From NCBI GenBank assembly GCA_007126375.1, contig SLBI01000085.1, positions 1 through 49,676 on the forward strand: a stretch of DNA of 49,676 bases, written 5' to 3'. A model generated the notes under the pieces. The model ran no database searches, was not told the origin of the DNA, and was given only the letters and a program-made list of their open reading frames with translations. This stretch comes from Paracoccaceae bacterium. Lineage in GTDB: Bacteria > Pseudomonadota > Alphaproteobacteria > Rhodobacterales > Rhodobacteraceae. Numbering within the stretch: position 1 is the stretch's first letter; each line of letters starts with the position of its first letter. Below, piece by piece: positions 1-7,446 of the stretch. The position numbers and the translations under genes were made by a program.

Positions 1-188
1 ACGACACGCCCTTTCCGGCGCTGCCGCCGGCCGAAGGCCCGGTGCCACCCCGCGGCTGCGCCTTTGCGCCGCGCTGCGTGCGGGTGCAGGCGCGCTGTCG
101 GGCCGAGGATCCGGTGCTCGAGGCGATGACGCGTCCGGGAGCGCCGGTGCGGGCGGCCTGTTTCAATCCGGTTCCCGGGGCGGCATGA
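1..188 (+). CDS. Oligopeptide/dipeptide ABC transporter ATP-binding protein, C-terminal end only (DppD-like)
   Basis: The frame is open from the window edge to a TGA that overlaps the next start codon by four bases (ATGA). The visible 61 residues contain a Cys-Ala-Phe-Ala-Pro-Arg-Cys stretch and later cysteines, the pattern of the small C-terminal domain (oligo_HPY) found on DppD/OppD and DppF/OppF ATPases. The nucleotide-binding domain lies outside the window. With the following ATPase it would form the ATP-hydrolysing pair of a peptide-type importer; the permeases and binding protein are presumably upstream. The substrate is not deducible. Confidence 0.8.
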   Translation, partial: DTPFPALPPAEGPVPPRGCAFAPRCVRVQARCRAEDPVLEAMTRPGAPVRAACFNPVPGAA

Positions 189-1174
189 CGGAGCTCGCGC
201 TCAACGGCATCTTTCGCAGCTTCGGTCCGCGCGGCGCCGAGGCGCGGGCGCTCGACGGTGTCGACGTGACCCTGAGCGCCGGCGAGACGGTGGCGCTGGT
301 GGGCGAGAGCGGCTCGGGCAAGACCACGCTCGCCCGCATCGCCATCGGCCTCGACCGGCCGGACCGGGGTAGCGTGTTGCTGGACGGCCGACCGCTGGCC
401 GACCGGCGCGGCCGCATCGCCCATGCCGACCGTGCCCGGGTGCAGATGGTGTTCCAGGATCCGCTGGCGAGCTTCAACCCGCATCGCAGCGTTGCCGCGT
501 CGGTCGCGCTGCCGCTGCGGCTGCACGGCGGTCTGTCGCGCGCAGCGCGCCGGGACAGGGTGCTGGATCTGCTCGCCGCGGTCGGTCTGGATGCCGATCT
601 GGGAGCGCGGGCGCCCGCTGCGCTTTCCGGCGGCCAGCTGCAGCGCGCGGCCATCGCACGGGCCCTTGCAACCGATCCCGCGCTGCTGATCTGCGACGAG
701 CCGGTGGCCTCGCTGGATGTTTCGGTGCGCGCACAGGTGCTGAACCTGTTGGCCCGGCTGCGGCGCGACCGCGGGCTGGGCATCCTGTTCGTCAGTCACG
801 ACCTCGGTGTGGTGCAGCGGATCGCCGATCGGACGCTGGTGCTTTTCCACGGCCGCGTGGTCGAGGAAGGGGTTGGCCCCGGCCTGTGGCGGGTCGCCCG
901 CCACCCCTACACGCGGGCGCTGGCCGCCGCCGTGCCCGATCCCGCCGTGCCCTGGCGCGACCGGCCTCGGGCCCTGCCCGCCGCGGTAGCCGCGGGTGCA
1001 GAGGCCGCGGGTCCTTTCGCGATACCGTCCGGGTGCCGCTATCGGCTCCGCTGTCCACATGCGGTGCCGGTCTGCGCCGAGACCGACCCGACGCTGGAAC
1101 CCGTCGGCGCGCCCGGTCAACGCGTGGCCTGCCTGCGCGCCGGGGATCCCGCCCTGGCACCGCCGCAACCGTGA
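185..1174 (+). CDS. Oligopeptide/dipeptide ABC transporter ATP-binding protein (DppF-like)
   Basis: This 329-residue protein is a complete ABC ATPase. It shows a Walker A motif GESGSGKTT (residues 40-48), a Q-loop in VFQDP (about 89-93), the signature LSGGQ (about 147-151), Walker B LLICDE (about 167-172) and the switch histidine in VSHD (about 205). The C-terminal 60 residues carry the CRYRLRCPHAVPVC pattern of the oligo_HPY domain, placing it in the DppF/OppF group. The ATG overlaps the stop of the previous ATPase, so the two are probably translationally coupled. It would power uptake of peptides or of another substrate taken by this family, such as opines or nickel complexes. Confidence 0.92.
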   Translation: MTELALNGIFRSFGPRGAEARALDGVDVTLSAGETVALVGESGSGKTTLARIAIGLDRPDRGSVLLDGRPLADRRGRIAHADRARVQMVFQDPLASFNPHRSVAASVALPLRLHGGLSRAARRDRVLDLLAAVGLDADLGARAPAALSGGQLQRAAIARALATDPALLICDEPVASLDVSVRAQVLNLLARLRRDRGLGILFVSHDLGVVQRIADRTLVLFHGRVVEEGVGPGLWRVARHPYTRALAAAVPDPAVPWRDRPRALPAAVAAGAEAAGPFAIPSGCRYRLRCPHAVPVCAETDPTLEPVGAPGQRVACLRAGDPALAPPQP

Positions 1175-1405
1175 AAGGCGCCGCGCAGGCATCCTGCGGC
1201 AGGGGACGCGCCCGCCATGCTCAGGCGGTGGCGCCGACGGCTGCAGGGGCGCCGGCTCCCGGCGGGGTGACCGACGGTTGCGCCCTGCCAGGACGGTTGC
1301 GCCGCAGGTGCAGGCGCCGGACCGCCAGACGGTTTGCAAAGGGTCGGGACCGGCGCGGCAGGACGGCCGCAGGGCCGTCGGCGTGGTGGCCGGTCTGTCC
1401 GGCGT

Positions 1406-2254
1406 TTACCTCGGGCGCGGCACGGCACGGGCGACGTCGCCGATCGCCTCGACGCGCTCGTCCATCTCGGGAAAGCACAGGATGCGGCAGGGGCAGGCCT
1501 CCAACCCCTCGTACCGCCAAGGGAAGGCGCCGATCACCGCGCGGCGGTTCAGCATCAGCTCGATGTCGCCGCCGACGTTCTCGGCATGGATCAACCCTTC
1601 CTGAAAGGCGTAGGCGTGGAACGGGAACATGTCCTCGGTCACCTTGCGACCGCTCTTCTTGTGGACATAATCGTATTCGCCGAAGAACTCTGCGCAGCTC
1701 ATGCCCACCTTCGCCTCGAAGCGGCGGGCGAGGTCGGGGCGCATCAGCCGGATCGAGGTGTTCATGGCATGATCGCCCGAGCCGCAGTCGATGCCGAACC
1801 ACCTGATCTTTCGCGCCAGCATCCATTCCAGCAGCTCCATCTTGCCGCCCGGATGCATGCAGAAATAGCGCACGAGATCCTGCTGCGGCTGGCCCTCCCA
1901 GTAGCGGTGCCAGCCGGTGTGGATGATCAGGATGTCGCCGTCGCGGATCTCGACCGGGGCCTGTTCGAGCATCTCGGGCGTGATCACCGCCCAGTCCTCC
2001 ATGTGTTCCGAAACATCCACGACAGCGCCGGGGCCGACCAGGAAATCCATCGGATACGAGGCCATGTCGCCCATGCCGTCGGTGCCGTGCATCGCCCCGT
2101 CGATATGGGTGCCGACATGCAGCGCCGTATCGATCCTCTGCGCGACGATCATCTTCGTCTGCAGGTTCTGGGCGTAGTACATCTTGTTGCCGGCATAGCC
2201 GACCCAGCCGGGCGTATGCACGTTCATCAGATGCGAGAGGTCGACGATCTTCAT
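1406..2254 (-). CDS. Cyclase-family metal-dependent hydrolase (kynurenine formamidase/isatin hydrolase fold)
   Basis: The 282-residue protein has the metal-binding signature of the cyclase family, His-x-Gly-Thr-His-x-Asp-x3-His at residues 46-56, and a second conserved stretch GIDCGSGDH in the middle. Known members, such as bacterial kynurenine formamidase and isatin hydrolase, use Mn or Zn to hydrolyse an amide bond, often in a ring or an N-acyl aromatic. It is the last gene of the operon that begins with the molybdenum hydroxylase at 10633, 46 bp after the CoxG-like gene. The inferred role is opening or deacylation of the hydroxylated product. The substrate is unknown. Confidence 0.9.
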   Translation of the reverse strand: MKIVDLSHLMNVHTPGWVGYAGNKMYYAQNLQTKMIVAQRIDTALHVGTHIDGAMHGTDGMGDMASYPMDFLVGPGAVVDVSEHMEDWAVITPEMLEQAPVEIRDGDILIIHTGWHRYWEGQPQQDLVRYFCMHPGGKMELLEWMLARKIRWFGIDCGSGDHAMNTSIRLMRPDLARRFEAKVGMSCAEFFGEYDYVHKKSGRKVTEDMFPFHAYAFQEGLIHAENVGGDIELMLNRRAVIGAFPWRYEGLEACPCRILCFPEMDERVEAIGDVARAVPRPR

Positions 2255-2300
2255 GTCGGGGCTCCTGGGATGGGGCGCGTGGCGCCTGTGTGAAGGAGGG

Positions 2301-2918
2301 TCAGGCCCTGCCGCCGAAGAGCGCCCGCAGACGCGCCCAGAGGGCCCGGAAGATCAGGCCGAAGCCACCCACCGGTGCGGCGGGCGACGTCTCGGGCGCC
2401 GGCGCCGCAGTGCGATCCTCGGCGGCTGCCGCGGCGTCGGGTGCGTCGTCGGAGCCGGGCGCCGAATCGTCTCTCCGGGACAGTTCGGCCTCGGCATTGC
2501 GGACGAAGTCATCGATCAGCAGGTTGGCGACCTCGGCGATCAGACCGGTCCGGCCGAACTGGGCGATGCTGCCCGAGAGCTGGACATCGGCATCGACCGC
2601 AACCGCGGTCGCGCCTTCGACCTCGGACAGGGTGCAGGTCATGCGCATCTTGCCGCGGCTCGCGCCCTTGCGGTCCACCCCCTTGCCCTGCATCTCGATC
2701 CGCCCGGCGTCGGCGTCATAGGAGACATCGGCCTCGCCTTCGAAACTGGCCTGGAACGGTCCGATCCGTGCCGAGACCCGGCCACGGTGCCGGCCCCCGT
2801 CGCTCGGTCCGTCATACTCGGCGCCGGGGAGGCAGGCAGCGACGGCGGGAATGTCCTGAAAGAAGTCCCAGACCCGCGGCAGGGGTTGGGCGACGGTGAA
2901 GGCACGTTCGATCTTCAT
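2301..2918 (-). CDS. CoxG-like SRPBCC protein with a C-terminal amphipathic tail
   Basis: Residues 1 to about 150 have the look of the SRPBCC/CoxG fold, starting with MKIERAFTV and a Pro-Arg-Val-Trp-Asp-Phe-Phe segment typical of polyketide cyclase/CoxG domains. A 35-residue linker rich in Ala, Pro and Asp follows. The protein then ends in about 20 residues of alternating hydrophobic and basic character (FRALWARLRALFGG). Known CoxG proteins accompany CO dehydrogenase-type molybdenum hydroxylases, and a role in passing electrons to membrane quinone has been proposed for them. The tail fits a peripheral membrane anchor. It lies in the same operon as two Mo subunits that lack the CO dehydrogenase active-site loop. 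Confidence 0.85.
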   Translation of the reverse strand: MKIERAFTVAQPLPRVWDFFQDIPAVAACLPGAEYDGPSDGGRHRGRVSARIGPFQASFEGEADVSYDADAGRIEMQGKGVDRKGASRGKMRMTCTLSEVEGATAVAVDADVQLSGSIAQFGRTGLIAEVANLLIDDFVRNAEAELSRRDDSAPGSDDAPDAAAAAEDRTAAPAPETSPAAPVGGFGLIFRALWARLRALFGGRA

Positions 2919-2981
2919 GGGCGGTCCTTTCCTCGGCGGCGTCGCAACGGACGGCGGCGCGGCCCTGCGGGCACCCTGCAG

Positions 2982-3830
2982 CTAGAGCAGCCGGTCACCG
3001 ATCCGCAATGCATAGACATCGGTGCGCCGGTCGCGGCGCGGCATGATCCGCTCCGAGCGACGCTGGGCGGCACGGCTCAGGGCAGGGTCGATGACGGCCT
3101 GGGCGATTGCCTGATCCTCTTCGCCCAACGGCCCGGCCAGAAGATTGCCCCATGGATCGACGATCATCGAGGATCCCAGAAAGCGTTTGCCCGTCGCCGC
3201 GCCGGCCTGCGAGGCGCAGAGCAGGAACAGCTGGTTCAGATTGGCCTGAACGGCGGCGCCGCGGGCCTGGCCGATCATGCCGGTGGCATCGCGAGGCGCC
3301 GGGTCGAAGCCGCCGACCCAGGCGGTCGGCACCACGACGACCTCGGCATCCTGCAGCGCCAGTGCCCGCAACACCTCGACGAAACGCAGGTCGTAGCAGA
3401 CGCAGAGGCCGATCCGGCCCAGCGGGGTTTCGGCCACCGGCAGACCCAGATCGCCGGGGGTGAACACGAGCTGCTCGGCGTCGAAAAGATGCAGCTTTCG
3501 GTAGTGCAGCACCAGCCCGTCGGGGCCGACCAGCACCGCACTGTTGAACAGCGCCGTGCCCTGCCGCTCGCAGAAACCGCCGGCGATCAGCGCGTCATGC
3601 TCGGCTGCGACGGCCCGCCATGCCGCCAGGCTGGGGCCGTCAAGCGGTTCGGCGGCCGCCGCCAGCAGATCGGGATCGGTGGTGTAGCCGGAAACGGCGA
3701 GTTCCGGCAGCACGATCAGCCGGGCGCCGCTTCTGGCCGCAGCCTCGGTCTGCGCCACCGTCGCCGCGCGGTTCTCGGCGGCGGCGCCAGGGCGTCCGGT
3801 CATCTGCACGATCGCCGCGGCGAAGCTCAT
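2982..3830 (-). CDS. Carbon-nitrogen hydrolase (nitrilase superfamily)
   Basis: The 282-residue protein has the full Glu-Lys-Cys catalytic set of the nitrilase superfamily: Glu43 in LPELAVSGY, Lys112 in HYRKLHLF and Cys145 in GLCVCYDLRF. The length and the CYDLRF context fit the amidase branch (omega-amidase, N-carbamoyl amino acid amidohydrolase or Nit-like) rather than true nitrilases. Its ATG overlaps the stop of the upstream cupin by four bases. In this operon it most plausibly cleaves an open-chain amide or ureido compound released after ring opening. That is inference; the exact substrate is unknown. Confidence 0.9.
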   Translation of the reverse strand: MSFAAAIVQMTGRPGAAAENRAATVAQTEAAARSGARLIVLPELAVSGYTTDPDLLAAAAEPLDGPSLAAWRAVAAEHDALIAGGFCERQGTALFNSAVLVGPDGLVLHYRKLHLFDAEQLVFTPGDLGLPVAETPLGRIGLCVCYDLRFVEVLRALALQDAEVVVVPTAWVGGFDPAPRDATGMIGQARGAAVQANLNQLFLLCASQAGAATGKRFLGSSMIVDPWGNLLAGPLGEEDQAIAQAVIDPALSRAAQRRSERIMPRRDRRTDVYALRIGDRLL

Positions 3831-4225
3831 TGCGGGGCGTGCGCGTCCGCGGGCAGCGCGCCGACCGCCTTGAGCAGGGTCACATCGGCCGGGCAGGGGC
3901 CGCCGACGCTGATCAGCCCCTCGCCGCGGTCGGCACAGACCGCATGCTTGACGCCGATGGGCACATGCACCGCGCAGCCGGCATGAAAGGGCAGTGCGAG
4001 GTCGTGGTCATAGTCGCGCACCGTGCCACGGCCCGAGAGGATGAAGATGGTATCCTCCGACGCGGCATGGACATGGGGCACATTGGCCTCGCCGGGTTCG
4101 AGGCAGACATAGTTCATGTTGGCATACCAGGCCCCGGTGCCCGGCCAGATCACGAAGCGTGCGTCCTTCGAGATCAGCGGCAGGCGCAGGGTGGGGTGGT
4201 CGCGATGAAAGACACGGATCGCCAT
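3827..4225 (-). CDS. Cupin-domain protein with an intact metal site
   Basis: This is a 132-residue single-domain cupin. The start chosen is the ATG whose T is shared with the stop of the upstream cupin. A longer upstream frame exists but only shadows that neighbour. Cupin motif 1 is complete: Gly-x5-His-Val-His-x3-Glu in GEANVPHVHAASE (about residues 45-57). Motif 2, PIGVKH, supplies the last histidine. The protein also has VIWPGTGA near the start and GGPCPAD near the end, and both signatures recur in the adjacent cupin. It could be a small metalloenzyme or a ligand-binding partner. No specific function can be assigned. Confidence 0.85.
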   Translation of the reverse strand: MAIRVFHRDHPTLRLPLISKDARFVIWPGTGAWYANMNYVCLEPGEANVPHVHAASEDTIFILSGRGTVRDYDHDLALPFHAGCAVHVPIGVKHAVCADRGEGLISVGGPCPADVTLLKAVGALPADAHAPQ

Positions 4226-4620
4226 CACACGTTCTCCTTCGAGGCGAGACCGGCATAAAGCGCAGGGTCTGCCGGGCAGGATCCGCCAAGGACGGTCATC
4301 CCGGCGGCGGCATCGGCCTCGAGCCGGTAGCCGTCGCCGGCGTCGATGTGGATCATGTTGCCCTCGCCCAGCGCCTGTGCCGCCGCGTTGTCGAGATCGA
4401 CCACCCGGCCGGCGCCCGTTATCACGTAGTAGACGCAGTCCGCGGGGTGGCGCATGTCGATGCTGCTGGCGCCGGGGCCCAGTTCGATGAGCTGAAAGCT
4501 GCGATGGGCCGCGCCATTGCCGGGCCAGATGACCGCCCGCGCCTGGCCCTGCCCCCTGACCAGCGGCAGGGGCGGGCAATCGATCGCGCTGTCGATGACC
4601 CGGACGGTTTCGGTCGGCAT
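4225..4620 (-). CDS. Degenerate cupin-fold protein, paralogue of its neighbour
   Basis: The 131-residue protein aligns end to end with the next cupin and shares the VIWPG-GA and GG-CPAD signatures. Three of the four expected metal ligands are lost: the first His of HxH is Met, the Glu is Cys, and the last His is Tyr in GDGYRL. It is therefore probably not a metalloenzyme, and may be a structural or regulatory partner of the intact paralogue. The start ATG has a purine-rich AGGGGG ribosome-binding site at suitable spacing. The 43 bases between it and the molybdenum subunit hold a palindrome and could contain an internal promoter. Confidence 0.82.
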   Translation of the reverse strand: MPTETVRVIDSAIDCPPLPLVRGQGQARAVIWPGNGAAHRSFQLIELGPGASSIDMRHPADCVYYVITGAGRVVDLDNAAAQALGEGNMIHIDAGDGYRLEADAAAGMTVLGGSCPADPALYAGLASKENV

Positions 4621-4650
4621 GGCAGCCCCCTATTTTACCCAGAAGGAAAC

Positions 4651-4665
4651 GACTTTAATGTAGTC
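4651..4665 (-). promoter_or_regulatory. Short palindrome upstream of the cupin genes
   Basis: GACT and AGTC flank a seven-base centre (TTAATGT) in the AT-richest stretch of this region, just upstream of the cupin start. On the minus strand a TTGACT hexamer overlaps it, and TAAAAT follows closer to the gene, but the spacing between the two (24 bases) is too long for a standard promoter. It may be an operator or part of an internal promoter. The evidence is weak. Confidence 0.3.
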
Positions 4666-6973
4666 AAATTGTTTTGGGGGCGCAACGGCGCATTGGAACA
4701 TCGCCGCGGCTCCGGTCTGCCTGCAGCCAGCGGTGCAGCCGGTCGGGCGAGACCGGCAGCGCCCGTACGAGCCCCGGGCGGGCAAGGGCGTCGTCGATGG
4801 CGGCGGCGATCGCGGCTCCGGCGGCGGTGAGCCCGCCCTCGCCGGCACCTTTCACGCCCAGCGGGTTCTGCGGGCTGGGGGCATCCTCACGGATCAGCAC
4901 CTCGACTGCGGGCATCTCGGCCGCGCTGGGCATCAGGTAATCCGCGAGGCTGGCCGCCAGCGGCTGGCCGTCGGGAGAATAGACGAACTCCTCCATCAGC
5001 GCGCCGCCGATGCCTTGTGCCGCGGCTCCGACGATCTGGCCCTCGACGAGCATCGGATTGACCGCCCGGCCAACGTCATAGGCAACCGCGTAGCGCTCCA
5101 CCGTCACGCCGCAGGTCGCCCGGTCGACCCGGACCCGGGCGATGTGAACGCCATAGGGATAGTTCATGTGATCGGCGTCGAAGACGCCCTCGCTGAACAG
5201 CCCGTCGCCGGCATGCGCGGCGATCTGGGCGAGGCTCACGGTGGCGCCGCTGTCGGGCCGGATCACGGTGCCACCGCCGAGGCAAAGCGCCTCGGGCGGG
5301 CTCTGCAGCATCTCGGCGGCCACGGCCAGCGCCCGGTCGCGCAGGGTGCGGGCGGCGATCTGCATCGCCGTGCCTGCCATCACCGTGACCCGCGAGGCAA
5401 ACGCGCCCATGCCATAGCCGATCCGCGCGGTCTGTCCATGCACGACGCGGATGCCGGTGATCGGCAGGTCGAGCTCCTCTGCCGCGATCTGTGCGAGCAC
5501 GGTCTCGACCCCCTGGCCGATCGAGGCGACGCCGGTCACCGCCTCGACCGTGCCGTCGTCGAGCACCCGCAGATGCACCACGTCGCGCGGGCCGAGGCCG
5601 CTCTTCTCGACAAAGAGGGCGACGCCCACCCCAACCGCCTCGCCGGCGGCGCGGCGGGCGGCGGCCTCGGCGCGAAGACCTCCGAGATCGAAATGTGCCT
5701 CGGCCCGGTCGAGGAGATCGGCGTAGTCGCCGCTGTCATAGACGAGGGGCGTGCCCAGCGCGTCGATGCCGCGATCATGCGGCATCGACGCTGCCGGGAT
5801 CAGGTTGCGCCGGCGCACCGCCAGCGGATCGTGCCCCAGCCGCCGGGCGATCGCGTCCATCAGCCGCTCGCGCGCGAAAGTCGATTCGAAGCGGCCCGGG
5901 GCGCGATAGGTGCCGGCCGGGGTCTTGTTGGTCAGCCGGATGTGCCCGGTGGCCCGGTATGCAGGGATCAGATAGGGCCCCGGCAGCATCGCCGCCGAGA
6001 GATCGGTGACGGTGCCGCCATGGGTGCGGATATAGGCCCCCTGATCGGTGATGAACTCGGCCTCCAGACCGCGGAGGAAACCGTCGCCGTCCACCGCCGC
6101 GCGCAGCCGATAGCGCTGGTCACGGGCGTGGTTGGCGGCCATCAGATGCTCGCGCCGGTCCTCGACCCATTTCACCGGGCGGCCGAGGCGGAGTGCGGCG
6201 GCGCAGACCAGCACATCCTCGGGATAAAGCTCGCCGCGGATGCCGAAGCCACCGCCGACATGGCCCTCCGAGAGCTGGATCGTGGCCGGGTCGCGGCCCA
6301 GCATGCGGGCGATGGCGTCGCGGTTGTAGTGAGGCACCTTTGCGGCGCCGTGCAGCACCAGCGTTTCGCCCTCCCCTGGCACCGCGAGGGCGCCGCGCGT
6401 TTCCAGCGGCACGCCGCTGTGCCGGCCGACGCGAGCCTCGACCTCGATCACCGCATGCGCCCCGGCAAAGGCGGCGTCGAGATCGCCATAGGCCTTGGTC
6501 ACCGTTGCGGGTTCGCCCGACAGGGGCTCGTCTGTCGTGGGGAACGCGCCGGGCCCGTCGGCGGGATCGAGCCGGGGCGCCATCTCGTCGATGTCGCAGA
6601 ACACCGCCTCTGCCGCATCCTCGGCGGCATGCGCGCCGTCGGCGAAGACCAGCGCGACCGGCTCGCCGACGTAACGTACGAAGTCGCGTGCCAGCAGCGG
6701 CTGGCGATAGGCTTCCAGCCCGGCGATGCGGGTCATCCGGAAGTCCACGGGGGGCAGCGTGGCGATGTCGGCGGCGGTCCAGACCGCGACCACGCCCGGC
6801 ATCGCGGCGGCGTCCACGGTATCTATCTCGCCAAGCCGGCCCAATGCGACCGGCGCGCGGACCACCCGCATGTGCAGCATTCCGGGCACCTGGAGATCGG
6901 CCAGGAAACGGCCCTGTCCGGTCAGCAGTGGCGGGTCCTCGATCCGCGGCAGGGGCTTCCCGATCACCGTCAT
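4664..6973 (-). CDS. Xanthine dehydrogenase-family molybdopterin-binding subunit (second in operon)
   Basis: The 769-residue protein has the aldehyde oxidase/xanthine dehydrogenase layout: an N-terminal hammerhead domain, then the molybdopterin-binding region with VGGGFG (about 239-244), a GQG loop, and the base-catalyst glutamate in GAGEGG (Glu712). The loop where CO dehydrogenase has AYRCSFR reads TYRAPGRF, so it is not a true CoxL. The start ATG overlaps the stop of the 2Fe-2S gene by four bases. Together with the small subunits it should hydroxylate an N-heterocycle or aldehyde with water as oxygen donor. It has exactly the same length as the other Mo subunit of the operon. Confidence 0.93.
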   Translation of the reverse strand: MTVIGKPLPRIEDPPLLTGQGRFLADLQVPGMLHMRVVRAPVALGRLGEIDTVDAAAMPGVVAVWTAADIATLPPVDFRMTRIAGLEAYRQPLLARDFVRYVGEPVALVFADGAHAAEDAAEAVFCDIDEMAPRLDPADGPGAFPTTDEPLSGEPATVTKAYGDLDAAFAGAHAVIEVEARVGRHSGVPLETRGALAVPGEGETLVLHGAAKVPHYNRDAIARMLGRDPATIQLSEGHVGGGFGIRGELYPEDVLVCAAALRLGRPVKWVEDRREHLMAANHARDQRYRLRAAVDGDGFLRGLEAEFITDQGAYIRTHGGTVTDLSAAMLPGPYLIPAYRATGHIRLTNKTPAGTYRAPGRFESTFARERLMDAIARRLGHDPLAVRRRNLIPAASMPHDRGIDALGTPLVYDSGDYADLLDRAEAHFDLGGLRAEAAARRAAGEAVGVGVALFVEKSGLGPRDVVHLRVLDDGTVEAVTGVASIGQGVETVLAQIAAEELDLPITGIRVVHGQTARIGYGMGAFASRVTVMAGTAMQIAARTLRDRALAVAAEMLQSPPEALCLGGGTVIRPDSGATVSLAQIAAHAGDGLFSEGVFDADHMNYPYGVHIARVRVDRATCGVTVERYAVAYDVGRAVNPMLVEGQIVGAAAQGIGGALMEEFVYSPDGQPLAASLADYLMPSAAEMPAVEVLIREDAPSPQNPLGVKGAGEGGLTAAGAAIAAAIDDALARPGLVRALPVSPDRLHRWLQADRSRGDVPMRRCAPKTI

Positions 6974-7446
6974 CGGCGCATCTCGGACGCCGCGGCGCGC
7001 ACCGCCTTCACGATGTTCTGGTAGCCGGTGCAACGGCAGAGGTTCGACGACAGCGCCTCGCGCAGTCCGGCATCGTCGATGTCCGGGGTCTCTTCCAGAA
7101 CGCCTGCGGCGAGCATCAGGAAGCCCGGGGTGCAGAAGCCGCATTGCAGCCCGTGATGCTCCTGAAAGGCGCGCTGCAGCGGGTGCATCCGGTCGCCCTC
7201 GGCCAGCCCCTCGACGGTGCGGACGGTGCGGCCTTCCGCCTGCACCGCGAACATCAGGCAGGCGCGCACCGCGGCGCCGTCCACCAGCACCGTGCAGGCG
7301 CCGCAGACACCGTGCTCGCAGCCCAGATGCGTGCCGGTCAGCCGGCATTCCTCGCGCAGGGCATCGGCCAGCGTGCAGCGCGGCTCTACCGCGATGGCAT
7401 GCTCGGTGCCGTTCACGGTCAAGACGATGCGGCGTTTCTCGGTCAT
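6970..7446 (-). CDS. (2Fe-2S)-binding subunit of a molybdenum hydroxylase
   Basis: The 158-residue protein carries both iron-sulfur clusters of the family. Cys43, 48, 51 and 63 form the plant-ferredoxin-type site (GCEHGVCGAC), and Cys102, 105, 137 and 139 form the helical-bundle site (CGFCTPGF, CRCTGY). It relays electrons from the Mo subunit to FAD. It sits between the two molybdenum subunits, its start shares one base with the stop of the upstream one, and its stop overlaps the start of the downstream one by four bases. It is the only 2Fe-2S subunit in this operon. Confidence 0.94.
   Translation of the reverse strand: MTEKRRIVLTVNGTEHAIAVEPRCTLADALREECRLTGTHLGCEHGVCGACTVLVDGAAVRACLMFAVQAEGRTVRTVEGLAEGDRMHPLQRAFQEHHGLQCGFCTPGFLMLAAGVLEETPDIDDAGLREALSSNLCRCTGYQNIVKAVRAAASEMRR

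Noticed and set aside
1175-1405. A terminator or small gene between the convergent DppF-like and cyclase genes.
   Set aside because: Only short GC-rich complementarities are visible and no frame has a plausible start. Nothing could be supported.
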